A DNA stretch of 64,000 nt from Dryococelus australis. Its lineage: Eukaryota > Arthropoda > Insecta > Phasmatodea > Phasmatidae. A program made the translations under genes and the position numbers. The DNA lies in assembly GCA_029891345.1 (NCBI GenBank), contig CM057009.1, positions 294,997,966 through 295,061,965 on the forward strand. Reading direction: 5' to 3'. The notes below the pieces were generated by a model. That model had not been told where the DNA came from. It saw only the letters and a program-made list of their open reading frames with translations, and ran no database searches. Numbering within the stretch: the stretch's first letter is position 1; each line of letters begins with the position of its first letter. Of this stretch, positions 34,274 to 45,892 are shown piece after piece.

Positions 34274-35867
34274 TAGGATGTTCACGACTGGAACAAACTT
34301 TTCTGAAGCCTTGCTAAATTTCTACTTTTAGTTAGTGATTACGTATACTCCCGCTACACATAAAAATAAACATTGCCATGTATCCTACGTTTATATCAAA
34401 TGGGTTGTTTACGGTTTACAGCTGCTCAATGAATTATGTTACAACTATGGTGGAAAAAACAATAGTATTTAATCTCTTGTTATCGATGTGTGTTGGGATA
34501 TTTCGTTAAAAGGACGGCCTTAGCTGGCGTAAATATAAAAACGAACAAGAAACCAGTCCAATGATAAAGAACAGGAAATTTAAACACACAACTCGTGTCG
34601 CTAATTTTTGTGTACGTAACGGCGACAAACTTAAAATATAGTGGTGAATATGAATACAAATAGACCTACCATACATTTTATTCCGCTCATATTTGTTTGC
34701 GTGAGTATTTAGTTCTTTCTAGGTATATTAAGTTACTTACTTGCAATTTCTGGCTGGGCGTATGAATTAGTTGAGATTGTGGTAAATATTCAAATCACAA
34801 AAAAAAAAAAAAAAAAAAGCACGTTACACAATTGTGTTTCAAACACATAGGGCGAAGTTAGGTTGTGATAAATAAACAGACTCATAATTTACTTCATAAT
34901 AAACACAATTCATGATTAAAACGTATAAATTTCGTACGTCCAATATTTTTAATCACACACACATCGTTAACGACAGTGAAGCAGCAACGCCTTTTCGCAC
35001 TTAGCAGATAACGACACACATAACAGTATATTTATTCCTGCCATGGAAACAAAGATTTATCACAACATCGTAGCTTACCTAGGTAGGTTTAACAGAAACA
35101 ACGTGAACACACTTGTTGTGTTAATTTGAAGTATTTTTTCGGAGCAAGCGAAATAACGATTCGTCTTGTAGCCACTCGCCACATCTGCCAACCTTAGATT
35201 TGCATCTCCCCCGCCATCACACTAAGTATATTAAAATAAGTATTCAAATATTGAAACCTCTTTGCAGTTTTAAATTACAAATTCAAAAATCATTATTTTG
35301 CTGTAATGAGTATTAAATATGCTAACATTTTAAACATGTATATTTTGTCTGCTACCTAACGACGCGAAATTTGTCGATGGAGAGATAGAAAAACTGAGAG
35401 AGCGACAAGCCTCGCCCAATCGAAACTTGATTCTTCAGTCGATAAAACAAACACTGTGTCACTAGGGCATACGCACAATACAATTTTAAACTGTAACAAT
35501 GAAATATGTTGCCATCGGGGCTACCTAAATATTTAAATATTTCAAAAGGCAACAATTAGTTTACAAATAGCATGCAAAAACTATGTTAAAATAATATTTT
35601 AACTGTGAACTATTTCTTACTGGCCATTTCCAACACATCGCTGCTCTCATTGTTTTTAATTTGTATTTAATACGAAATAAATATTACAAGTCATAGAAGA
35701 TAATAAGTTACACTTTCATTTATTCAAGAATAAAGAACATTAAAATCAATCACAGTGTTATAGTTATGTGGAATACAAGTTACTGACAAAACAGGTTGAC
35801 ATGTTATGCCTGGGGTGTTATTTTAAAGGTTCATTTTCAAAAGTTTCTGCCATTAGTGAATGGACTA
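34274..35867. mobile_element. TA-flanked DNA transposon, copy 3 (1.59 kb) of the GGCCATTCAC family
   Basis: TA duplications at 34272-34273 and 35868-35869. The left end TAGGATGTTCACGACTGGAA is followed by a stretch (TTTCTACTTTTAGTTAGTGA, AAATAAACATTGCCATGT) parallel to copies 1 and 2. The inverted right end is TAGTCCATTCACTAATGGCA then AAACTTTTGAAAATGAA. A poly-A tract lies at 34799-34818. No transposase is recognised inside. Confidence 0.8.
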
Positions 35868-35869
35868 TA

Positions 35870-36480
35870 ATTCCTATGAAAACAAATGTAATTGTTATGG
35901 TCGAGCTACTGTCCATAATAGTGAACAGATGAATTCAATTTTTTTATCTATGTGCACACAGTGAAAAATTTCAGAAAAACAAAGTTTATTACAATTTGTG
36001 TTATTGTTCCTGAGACAACGCATACAGAGCTAAAATTATATCACCATCATTTTATAAATAAGTGTCTGCTATATCTAATTTTAAGGGAACTAAATTTCAT
36101 GCCAACTGTGCTCTGAACTCGTTTGAGTTTACTGATCTTTTTTTTTATTTTAGCTTTACTTTTTTCTGGTTGTACTATCTTCTAACACACTTGTCTGAAA
36201 TGGTTGTCAAGAAGCATATTTACTGCATGATTCAAAAGTAACCATATATGGGGATTTTTTTAAAGTCGCTATTCATAGCTTACACCAACCAGGTAAGTGA
36301 CACATTGCCATTGACAAAGGATAGACCATAGAAACCATCCCCCGGGAAAGTTCTGGCAGTTCCAGGAATATTGTGGAATGTTTCAATAGGAAATAACCAA
36401 GCAAGTCAATTACTTATGACACCACAGCAAAGCTGATAACGTAATACAATGGTGCTGGCAGCGATTTCACAAAAAAAAAA
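35870..36480. other. No gene recognised, possibly decayed upstream part of a transposase
   Basis: The segment before the mariner remnant at 36484 may include its worn N-terminal half, but no motif can be named. Confidence 0.35.
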
Positions 36481-36483
36481 AAT

Positions 36484-36860
36484 ACTGAAGTGATTGGCCC
36501 TGTCTTCACTGAAGGCAACTTAAATGCAAAGAGATATATTTGTATGCTCCATTATACTGTTATGCCCTTAGATCTGAACGAGGATGCTGCTTTTCCCATC
36601 TTCTTTAGACAAGATGGCGCACAGCCCCAATATGATGTGGCCATACAGCATTAGTTGAGTCTCCCAATCACTGGATTGGCTGCCACACTCCCGACACTTG
36701 ACACCGTTGGACTTTTATCAGTGGGGTCACTTGAAGGAGACTTCTTACCATGAGAAGCTCAGGGATATTGACTAGTTAAAATGCCGCATTTTCGAGGCCT
36801 GTATTCATATCACTGTCCAGATGCTGAACAATATGCAAGCTGAGTGGGTAAAATATTAAC
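36484..36860 (+). pseudogene. Mariner-type transposase C-terminal remnant
   Basis: Starts near GNLNAKRYICMLHYTVMP, then FFRQDGAQPQYDVAIQ with the second catalytic Asp of a DDE_3 transposase (family pattern FQQDGAxPHY), and a stop. In another frame SRHLTPLDFYQWGHLKETSY gives the third acidic motif (SPDLTPLDFFLWG in the family). A third segment MLNNMQAEWV corresponds to the C-terminal helix. At least two frameshifts and several stops. It is of the same broad family as the gene at 15027-15664 but covers the opposite half of the protein. No terminal repeats were found. Confidence 0.82.
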
Positions 36861-37436
36861 ATGTACAGTCGCAACAACAGAGTCATACTCAACGTTCGTG
36901 TTACACCATTCTGAAAAAAGCTGCTTTCATTGCTATGTATGGCGACTTTTCATTCACACTGAGAAAAAATGGCTGCTAAGAACCTCCTAGACTGTTAAAA
37001 TATGGACAACTATTTGATGGGTTGTAGGTACCAATATTTTTAACATAGATAGTAATACCAAACCATGTAGCAAAACACATATGGCCCATTTACAGTTTAC
37101 AGTCGGATGCCAAGCTGGCAAAGAGTTGGCTAACAGCTGGCATGCACCCAACACCATTAATGGTCTTGACGTGGCACCACTAACTAGCCATACTCTGTCC
37201 ATAGCTGGCCCAGGTGTGGTGAACACAAATGGCCCAAGCATAGCCCATATGCTTACAATAGCAATGGCCCATCAATGTACCACTTCACAGCCACCAGATG
37301 GCCTACTGATGCCTAGCCATGCTTCTACCATATGTCAAACACTTTAACATAAAAATAATTATTTTTTGCATCATTATCAACTTTTCATTGTTTACTTCAC
37401 TATTAAACACATTACACGACATGAAAATCTTATACT

Positions 37437-37520
37437 TACCAGGGCAGGGGAGGCGGCGCGAACTTACAGCTCTTGTAGTGACAGCCCGGCATGCTAACCA
37501 TTACTCCACTGGGTATTCTT
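37437..37520 (-). mobile_element. tRNA-like SINE head, family D
   Basis: Minus-strand reading CCCAGTGGAGTAATGGTTAG then CATGCCGGGC (A box region) and GTAAGTTCGCGCCGCC (worn B box), ending CCCTGCCCTGG. It looks like a tRNA-derived Pol III promoter without a clear body. It is not called a tRNA gene because the arms do not pair as a full cloverleaf. Confidence 0.45.
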
Positions 37521-38253
37521 ATGCTCAGATGAACTAATTTAGAATATATTGGAACACGAATTATCAACAATCACTAATATAATATACATTACACCAGTTA
37601 TTTCATAGCCTTAAAATTTACCATGTGAACAAATCAGTTTTAAAAAAGATGCGGATAATAAAAAAAAATACTGTTGTTGAGGGAAAACTTCCTTCCTGAA
37701 TCGCGATAGTAAAACAAAACTTTGCCTTTAATGTAATTTTTTCGCAGTATGTAAGTCACCTGGATTTTATTCATCTGTTTAAAAATGCAGTCGGCATATA
37801 TGAATAGTTTAGTGATGTGAAACACTCAAAAGCCCTTCAGTGTTAATTTTCTAAAGGTGGTTCGATATTGTTATTTTTTTTAACTTCTCATTTTAATTAT
37901 ATGCAGTTGTACATTAAATATATAACATATGTCAGACTATTCAATACCAGTCACAAAGTCACACCTTATACTGTATTTACAGCATTTTGCCATATATATT
38001 TCCAGCACTATATATTTACAATCTACTTATTGAATCATACGATCTAAAAATTTTATTAGACACACACACAACTATACATATTGTAGTATGCTTATTTTGA
38101 AAAAGCTATCTGCGAAGAGTGGGAGCAATAAAAATTTCCATAATAAGCCAAATTGCACCAGCAATGGTCCATTGATATACCACTTCACAGCAATCAAATG
38201 GCCTACAGATTGTCACCCATTCTTTTACCAGCAATACTTATAGGTTATGTGCG

Positions 38254-38745
38254 GCCAGTGCTATAATACAGTTGGCAAGCCATTATGGGCCATTAGTAGT
38301 TCACCTACTCTCAACCATCAATTTCATTTCCATCAACATTCCATCAGTGTACCATAAATGGCATGCCAAATGTCCTGGTGTCAGCAGTTAACCATATCAG
38401 GGCCAGTTGTGTTGACCCATAAGTTTTCTGGACCAGCAGTTATCCAGCAATGACATCAGTGAAATCATTAAGTGGGCGAAATACTAGTGAAGTGCCATGA
38501 ATGGCCCAAAAATGGATGCGTTAAGTGCTACCAGTGCGGGAAGACAGTTGGAAAGCCATTTGTGAGAATCATTAGCAGTATGCTCACCATCAGCCATCAG
38601 TTTGATTTCCATCAACATCCCATTAACGCGCTATTAATGGCATGCCAATTGTCCAGTTGCCAGCAGTCAGCCATAACAGGGCCATTTGTATAAACCCATA
38701 ATTATTCAGTGCCAGCAGTCATCCAGCAGTGCCAGCAGTAAAAAC
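38254..38745. repeat. Tandem duplication, period about 276 bp
   Basis: Two copies: ACAGTTGGCAAGCCATTATG at 38268 and ACAGTTGGAAAGCCATTTGT at 38544. Each is followed by ATTAGTAGT/ATTAGCAGT, CCATCAACATTCC/CCATCAACATCCC, ATGGCATGCCAA and GTCCTGG/GTCCAGTTG, then AGGGCCA and CATCCAGCA. It is part of the GGCC-word repeat. Confidence 0.85.
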
Positions 38746-38760
38746 AACTGTCGGCCGACT

Positions 38761-39450
38761 GTGGCTTGCTACATGGGAACAGAACTGTTTATTGTATTCC
38801 TGTCTGTGCTACATAAATACCTGATTAGATAACTTTTAGATGCTAGCAACAGAACTTTCTGTTAGGTTTACAATACTGATGATCTGGGACTTTAGTGTAG
38901 AAAATTGATGTCCGTATGCTCCTTCGAGAAGAAAGCAAGTGACCAATTGTATTGTGTTCCTTTAAGTTCCAGGATACTGAAATGCTTTGGTGCCACTTTC
39001 ACAGTGACGTCTTTTCAAAATGGGGGCCATTAAAAAATAGTAACCATTGCATTCATTAAACAAGCTGTAACTCTGTTTTCCTATATCCGATTTTCATTTT
39101 CTTTTTTATTATTGGATAGCTATTTAATGCTAGTTAATTTATTTCCTTACAAAATTATTCGTAAGTGTAACCATTTTCCCTGAAAGCTTGGAAAACAAAA
39201 AATTTAAGAAATTTGATTTTACATTTTCCATCACTATGAAAAAACAAAGCAGAAATCGACAGTAAGTGTTTTTATAAAAGTGAAAGACAATTTTATATCT
39301 TACGCAAAGATACTGTTCTTCACTACAGCAACATAATAAGCAAAATAATCTGGGAAAGTGTATGTTCTTAGGTGACAAATGTTTCTTATTCTACTTTTTT
39401 TCGTATCTTTGATCTGTTTTATCCTTTGACCTGAAGAGTTGCATATTATT
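38761..39450. other. No gene recognised
   Basis: AT-rich. It may include a worn upstream part of the pseudogene that follows, but none is recognisable. Confidence 0.4.
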
Positions 39451-40678
39451 ATGGCTCGAATGAGAACTCTGGGCAAACATATCGATGGAACAGGTATACC
39501 ATAATTACGGGTTGAGTCCAACCTATATGGCCCTGCAACTGCCAAACATGTCCCAGAAGGTAAACATTTACATAGAGGATTAGAGGCTCATAAAGTCATG
39601 CTCATATCTCTTTTTGTTCTGTACCAAGCAGCACTTTTTGATCAATATTCAGAAGTGAAGCAGACTGTATGTTCTAAGTTGAATGTCCTTATTAAAGTGT
39701 TCACAGGCGAAGGAGACATTAACCCAGGTCACAAATAACTTGTGTCTCCATTAACCTGTGAGAACATTAGGGTCTATAAATAAGTTAGAATGTTTCGACT
39801 CTTCAAATGAAGTTATGAACCCTACATTCCAAGTAGTGAGGCAGTACATAAAGTAGGTAAAGTCCATTCTAGCATTTGTAAGCTCAATATGCACAAGGGA
39901 GTGGGATCTGCATCTTTCTTCCTTACATGTCTTCACAAAATATTTCTTGGCATTGGACCTATTCAATTGCTCGGGCATGATTGCTTGGTAACTAGCTGGA
40001 ATGGAAACACTTAAAACTACAGATCCAGAGGTCTGAGAAGAATTTGGAAAGGGAAACTGGGTAGTAAACAAGTCACAAGTCCCATTTTTTAGCTTAGGTG
40101 CAGATGAAACCTTACAGCATGAAAACTTGGCTAAGAAATTTATGGTAGGAATTGTTGGAATTACTCTTAATGAAAATGAAAGAACATATTTTTTCCTTAG
40201 CTCTTCTGAGCTTACACAGCTTGTAAAAGAAGCTGGGGATGGCTGAGATTCAGCCAAACGTTAAGACTAAACATCATGAACTGTCAAAAGTTGCTTCAGT
40301 AAGGCAAAATAAAAATGTTGCAGCACTTTGAAAACACTTGAGAGAGTTGGAAACCTATACATATACTGTAGAGATAAACTGGCAAACATAAGTAAAAATG
40401 AGCATTATGCCTCAGAAGATGGAGGATATGTGTAACATGCCAACCATTGGACAAGAACTGTTTACTAAATTCACAAAGAAGTACATAATTACTGATAAAG
40501 TCAGCCTATGGGATCCCATAACGAAATTGCATCTGAGCATCTGCAAACACTCAGTGAAGAAAATTCAAATAAAAGTGAAAGGAACAATTTTGGAATAGAA
40601 ACAAGACAGAGACCTTTCTGTTGCACTACACTCAATGTTTGCTCCTGATGGAACAATGTTCCACTGCTCTCAGAAGAA
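39451..40678 (+). pseudogene. Pseudogene of an uncharacterised multicopy invertebrate protein family
   Basis: An in-frame reading from ATG at 39451 gives MARMRTLGKHIDGTGIP, a stop (39502), then ATAKHVPEGKHLHRGLEAHK and LFVLYQAALFDQYSEVKQT to a stop at 39736. After a one-base shift near 39770 it continues with LECFDSSNEVMNPTFQVVRQ, WDLHLSSLHVFTKYFLALDL, then GNWVVNKSQVPFFSLGADET and VGIVGITLNENERTYFFLSS, with stops at 39854, 39989, 40034 and 40244. A further part (IGQELFTKFTKKYI, VSLWDPITK, FAPDGTMFHCS) runs to about 40675. I recognise this motif order from uncharacterised, multicopy invertebrate proteins, from memory. The function is unknown to me. The multicopy habit suggests, but does not prove, a mobile-element gene. 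Confidence 0.6.
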
Positions 40679-40679
40679 C

Positions 40680-42420
40680 GCACCTACCACCTTCCAGCGA
40701 CTGATGTCAGCAGTGGTTTCGAAAGGCTATAGCGGCCAGTTTTGCTTGGCTTAGCTGGACGATGAGATAGTTCATCCCCGAACATGGGAGGAACACTAGG
40801 TACACTTGCGAAAAATCCTGGAACAATTTGAACTCCATGGACTTACCTACCGATTGGAGAAGTGCCTCTTCGAGAATACCTGGATAGAATACTTATGACA
40901 TATAGTTACCCTGGATGGGAATTATCCGAAGCCTGAGAAGGTGCGAGAGGTTGAATAAGCTAGAATATCAAACAACTGAGAAAATTGAAGCGATTTCTGG
41001 GACTCTGCAATTGGCTCCGTGATTTTGTAGAAGACGTCGCCACCCTTAGCACCCCCTCAACGACTCCTACCCAAAACCACTTGCTGGAAGTAGCTCGACC
41101 AACACATGGAAGCATTCTGCAAATTGAAGGCTAGTTATTGCAACTTACCCATGCTCTACCAGCCTCTGCCAGAATTCCCCTGATCCTGCAGACCGACGCA
41201 AGTGGAACTGGAATGGGATTGGTCCTGTACCAGGAGCAGTCACAGGACCAGCAGTGGATAATAGCATATGCTAGTACCATGATAAATGAGACCAAATGCA
41301 GCTACCATAGTAATGAGCAGGAGTGCCTGGTGGCTATTTGAGCAGTCTACAAGTACCGCTATTACATAGAGCACCGACCATTCATCCTCAAAATCGACAA
41401 TAAGGACCATACATGGCTAAAAAAATTAGTAGCATAAAGGCAAAATTAGGTAGGTGGGCCTTATTTCTAATGGAATTTTCATTCACGATCGGGCACCGCC
41501 TGGGCTCGACCAATGAGTTGTCAGATTCATCACCCTGCCGACCACTGATTCCCAGCAAGGCGAGAGGAGCTGACGACTGGGAGCGAATGCTGCCTGCTTC
41601 GCCCCCTAAACTACCACAGCCAGATAACACAGAGCTACAGCTAATCTAATTCCACAAAATCAAGGATCTGTTACAAGAACAACAGCAGGTCGATACCGAG
41701 TTATGGGAGTTACTAAGGAAACATACTGACTGGTACGAGGTAAGAGATGACATAATTTGGGTGAGACCGCACACGTGAACAGATCAGTGAAAATATGGGT
41801 CCCACACAACCTATGGACCAGTTTCTGTGAGCACCACCATGATCACCCCCACATGGGACATCCTGGAGTCCATAAGACCGTAATATACTTAACCAACAGG
41901 TATACATGGGAAGTAATCAGCCGAAATTTAAGAGAATACGTCGCCCAATGTTGTAAATATTGTGTAAACAAAGCCTACCCAACAGCGAAGATGCGATACA
42001 TGCCCCGTCGTCCGAAATTGCCATAGACCCACATAGCTGCAGATACCATGGGTCCCAACCCATGCACACCCATTTAAGAGATAGCTCTTGGTAGTCACGG
42101 ACCAGTTTTCTCGATGGTTGGAAGCTATCCTGTTACTCAATCAGAAGACAACAACGATTATCTACAAATGGAGCGAGAGGTCTTCCCATGATGGGAATAT
42201 CCTAAATGTGTGTTAACCGACAATTGATCACAGTTTACAAGTGTAAGTTAGACAAAACCATGCGAGATGTGGGGGCTGAAAGTTGGACAACTCCAGCCTA
42301 CCACTCATAGGCCAATCCAACCTATCTCTGGAAGAAAGCGCTCAAAAAGAGCATCCACTTAATAATGGACTACAATAATATGTAATGGGATGCACAGCTA
42401 CTAGAAATCTTGTATATTAG
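40680..42420 (+). pseudogene. Ty3/gypsy pol fragment 1: RT (partial), RNase H, integrase
   Basis: Starts inside reverse transcriptase at APTTFQRLMSAVV. The active-site box is degraded: the Tyr codon of the usual YLDD is a stop, leaving LDDEIV. FLGLCNWLRDFV marks the thumb. RNase H follows at about 41160-41430 with TDASGTGMGLVLYQEQ, NEQECLVAI and a KIDNKDHTWLKKL block. The integrase zinc finger (HDHPHMGHPGVHKT ... CCKYC) is at about 41840-41970, the first core Asp at 42042-42044 (ADTMGP) and the second at 42219-42221 (TDN, then a stop). The final Glu motif is replaced (ANPTYL). Many stops and shifts. No RT N-terminus, gag or bounding LTRs, so it is truncated at both ends. It is a dead remnant of an LTR retrotransposon. 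Confidence 0.9.
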
Positions 42421-42911
42421 TTAGTGCAAATACTTTTATATTTATGATATTTTGGCCGATTAGCCAAGATGTCGGCTGTGCCATGGGCCGAACTAGCAAC
42501 CCAGAGAACACCTGTTCTCTCAATGCAGCAGCACCGCTGTTCCCCTCCATTACTCCTAGGGTAAAAGAGATTGGAACTTGGAAATTGTATTAGGAGCCAC
42601 AATTTGAAACCTGAATGAATTATTGTGCAAAGCCCCTTTTTGTTTTCTGTTTTATTTCTTGCGGGATGGGGATAACCTCCCCAGATTATTTTACGATGGT
42701 AGCCCACTTCTTAAAATGAATGCATATATAAATATAAGCATACAATAAAGGGATTATGCACACTTTAAAAAAAAAGTGAATTTCATACAATATTTGAATT
42801 GTTAATAATATCAAATTTTCAGTCCCATTATATTATTATTATGGCATTACGGTTCACTAAAAATTTTCAAATCTCCTAAAATGCAAAAGTAATTAAAAAA
42901 AGTGCTAAAGG
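42421..42911. other. No gene recognised
   Basis: Transition from the gypsy fragment to the LTR-like repeat; no features found. Confidence 0.45.
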
Positions 42912-43932
42912 TGTAAAGCCTGCCGCATTCCCCTCCTCCTCTTAGACCGTTTGCCAGCCACAAAACATCTTGTCAGTGCAGTATGGATCAGCGATCTACG
43001 AACATGCATCGTAGTGTGCCGATGCATCCATTCGATGAATGGAATGTGTAGCATCGTGTGACCCGTGTAGTGCATAGCCAGAGTGGTCTAGTGCGATGCA
43101 GAACGGCATAATACAAAAGTGTGGCAATAGGGCGTCTACACATAAAAGAGCTTACTGCTTAAGCCGCAGAGACACTGATGAAGGGGATTAAAAGACGGCC
43201 ATGTATAGTTCATATTCAGTGTTATTGTTTTCATTAGATTGCTTGTTTGTGCAAGGGTCATGTTGTCATATCAAGTCTTTCAACCACAGTTAATTTCATG
43301 CAAGTGAAAAGTGTTCACTCTCATTTTTAATAATCTGAAATATTTTTATAACATGTTAAATTTGCAAATGCAGTATAATTATGTTTGCCCGCCAAGCCAA
43401 CCAGTGTGACATATCGGACAATTTAGTCATTGCAAGGTATCTCGAGGAGTCAGTCGCGTGTGTTCGTTATCTGTGTTGCTGCGCCCCGGCCGGCCAGCAT
43501 CTTATGTATCAATAATTTAGTTTTTAACAGTACTTAAATTCTTGGAATCTCGTTTCGTTTAGCCACCTGGAGACACCGCCCCTCACTTTCAAAGTGCTTA
43601 CATCGCCTGGGGATGCATAATTATTCACATAACATATTTCACGGCCTTCACACAATTTTTTTCAGTGTAGCCTTGAAGGTGGGCTGAGCTCAGAAAATTC
43701 TGTAAGAGGCTTCGTAGAGGAGCAATGTAACTAACGACGAGTAAAATCACGTTGAATTGAACTTCGCGTATTTTATTTCCATCTCACCTTCGGGTATTTA
43801 GGGCGCAGGTCCTGACGATTTCCCACCAACAGTGCAAGTATATTTATTCAGAGATCTGTGTTTCTTGAAGTGTTTCAATGTATCATTGCATAAATAATTC
43901 ATTTATTTGGGGCATGTGGTCAGCACAGATCT
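42912..43932 (+). repeat. Long direct repeat, copy 1 (LTR-like, about 1.02 kb)
   Basis: Starts TGTAAAGCCTGCCGCATTCC. It shares with 45893-46965 the order CTCCTCCTC.TAGACCGTTT, GTGTAGTGCAT, CACATAAAA (TATA-like), TATAGTTCATATTCAGT, GCAAGGTATCTCGAGG, AGACACCGCCCCTCAC, GAGTAAAATCACGTTGAA and GTGTTTCAATGTATCATTGC. Homology ends near ATGTGGTCAGCAC at 43930. Size, TG start, a TATA-like box and position beside gag-like and pol sequence suggest an LTR (plus leader). Confidence 0.6.
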
Positions 43933-45892
43933 GCCACTGCATCATAAGCACATTAGTTAAATTGGTAATAATATACAGAGGAGTATCCATTCCACGTCAG
44001 AGGATTATGCCGTGATGATTTGGCCCAACGATCCAGAGATCTTCAAGAGTTGGCTCTACCTTCACATCGACATTGCAGGGCGATGTCTTGTGCCTATTGG
44101 GTAATACAAAAATTTCCGACAATTTTCCTAATGTACAGTATTACCATTCCAAAAATCTCCTCTTAACCCGCAATCCCCGCCAAGCACACCGCCAAATGGG
44201 GCCCAACTTTGTGACCAAATATTTCAGCTACTCTGAAACCCATGAACCCAAAACCCCCCATAATTCCGCATAAAAAATTTTACCACGAAAATTTTTCTGA
44301 GAATTTTCCCGCTGCAATCCTACCCACTACAAGGTAATGTCAGGAAAGAGTGCAACGGACCAGCAACAGTATTTGGAAGCCTTCCAGATGCCGTCAGGAT
44401 GTCTGGAAACACACTTCATGGTGGGAGGGAAAAGCATGCCAAACATCAACAGCAGTAGCCATTGTGAAAGCAGATCCAGGAGTGTGCAGAAGGATGGCCA
44501 TCTTGGGGTTGCTGAGTGATGTCAGACTGTCACCAATGCGGAACAAAGGAGTAGGTGCGCGCCAGCACCCACCCCCCTTTTCCAGCCACATCACACCAGC
44601 TGTGAGGTACCAATTGGGCACGTGGACGGGCACACATGCACCCCCTTCTCCTCTGCTGGTCGTTCATCCCCATACAGCGCATGCAGAGGGGTCAGCTGCA
44701 TGAGGAGAAGATGTCTCCTCCCTCCTCCAACACCATGCCATGCTCCTTCTTCGGGCATTTGTGCCATGCATGTAGTATTGTTTACCAATATGGCTAGCCA
44801 AATACAAGTGATTGCTCCAGCACTCTTGTATTGGCAATGTTTGTGCCCTATACCACAAACCTTTGTGGCCAAAATAAGAATTAGGCACGAAGTACTGTCC
44901 CTGTGAACGTAAGCCTAACCCAACCCACTACCACATCGCAAGCAACCGGGTCGCAGTCAAAGTGAAAATCATCACACCAGTGAATCGGACAATCATTTGG
45001 ACCGGCAACCCAAAATTAAAATTTCAAATTCCACCCAACCGAGTTGGTGCAGTAACATTTTGTGCACAGGGCAGGGCACAATCATACCAAATTGTACCCA
45101 GTACCAAACTGAATTTCACAAATAATTGTTCCTAATCATGCATGAAATCGAAATTGTAACAGGACTTAAATTCGTGTGAAAACAGTGCAATAAAAACCTG
45201 AAACCACAGAACACACCCTATGACTGACCAATTTTTCGCACAATTGCAACAACAAATCAACATGTTTCACAGAGCAGAATGCAAAAGCGAAGATGTTATT
45301 GTCAACAAGCAGTGTCGTCTGTGTAATGCGATAGTATACGAATAACATTTAAACACAAACGAGACTGTCAGCACAGTGAGCGCAATTCACGTGTCACAAC
45401 TACATGGCCAGGGAAAGTGTCAACACACAGCTGTCACATGCCCACAGTTCACATGTGGCGGATGTAAACAAACCAATGCCAAGTGTCCAGTCAACACCTT
45501 ATTTGCCAACCCTACCTACTGCACCTCTCCCACTCATGCCATCTGCTCAATACCTACCACCAATACCAATGGCGACATTTTATTCCACACCCATATTGCC
45601 ACAGAATTTGTAATCAGTATTACCAACCATGAATACTCAATTGCCTGCCATAAAACTGGTGACATCATTTAGAGTGGCCAGCTACAGGCAGACGCCAGCC
45701 AACAGCTGGCCATAGGCAACCAGAATAGCAGCAGCAGCAGTTTCGCTGAATTGTTGGGGAGGGGGGCACACCAGGAGCCCCTATATTTTACATCACTAGC
45801 AGCAAGGGCGGAGGAAGTGCATTTGCTGTAACTAGTGGTGCACAGCTGCAAACAGTCTCACAAGGTCACCGAGATGAGGTGGTGGGGGTGGT
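43933..45892 (+). other. Internal region between LTR-like repeats, with gag-like remnants
   Basis: No intact gene. At about 45222-45340 a reading TDQFFAQLQQQINMFHRAEC, and after a break near 45720 QQLAIGNQNSSSSSFAELLG, look like gypsy Gag fragments (Gln-rich coiled segment, Ser-rich linker). A Cys-rich bit CPQFTCGGCKQTNAKC at 45440-45490 could be a worn zinc knuckle. A G-rich tract (GAGATGAGGTGGTGGGGGTG) sits just before the second LTR-like copy, where a polypurine tract would lie. Gag identity is inferred from weak motifs. Confidence 0.35.

Larger units (their letters stand above)
36957..38745. repeat. CACTGAG-starting repeat built of GGCC-containing words
   Basis: Begins CACTGAGAAAAAATGGCTGC. 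Most of the 1.8 kb is dense in TGGCCCAT, GGCATGCC, ATGGCC and CCAGCAGT words. ATGGCCCATCAATGTACCAC at 37264 recurs as ATGGTCCATTGATATACCAC at 38166. The start matches the CACTGAGAAAAA ends at 13042, so it may be another non-autonomous element with subterminal word arrays. The right end is unclear (candidates ATCAGTG at 38460 or TTCAGTG at 38700). A SINE head is inserted at about 37.45 kb. Confidence 0.5.

Noticed and set aside
36984..37347. 88-codon frame encoding a Thr/Ala/Gly-rich protein
   Set aside because: Produced by the GGCC-word repeat; the same words recur non-coding at 38.1-38.7 kb.
39751..40257. 168-codon minus-strand open frame
   Set aside because: It is the antisense shadow of a plus-strand pseudogene whose motifs are recognisable in order; the minus-strand product has none.
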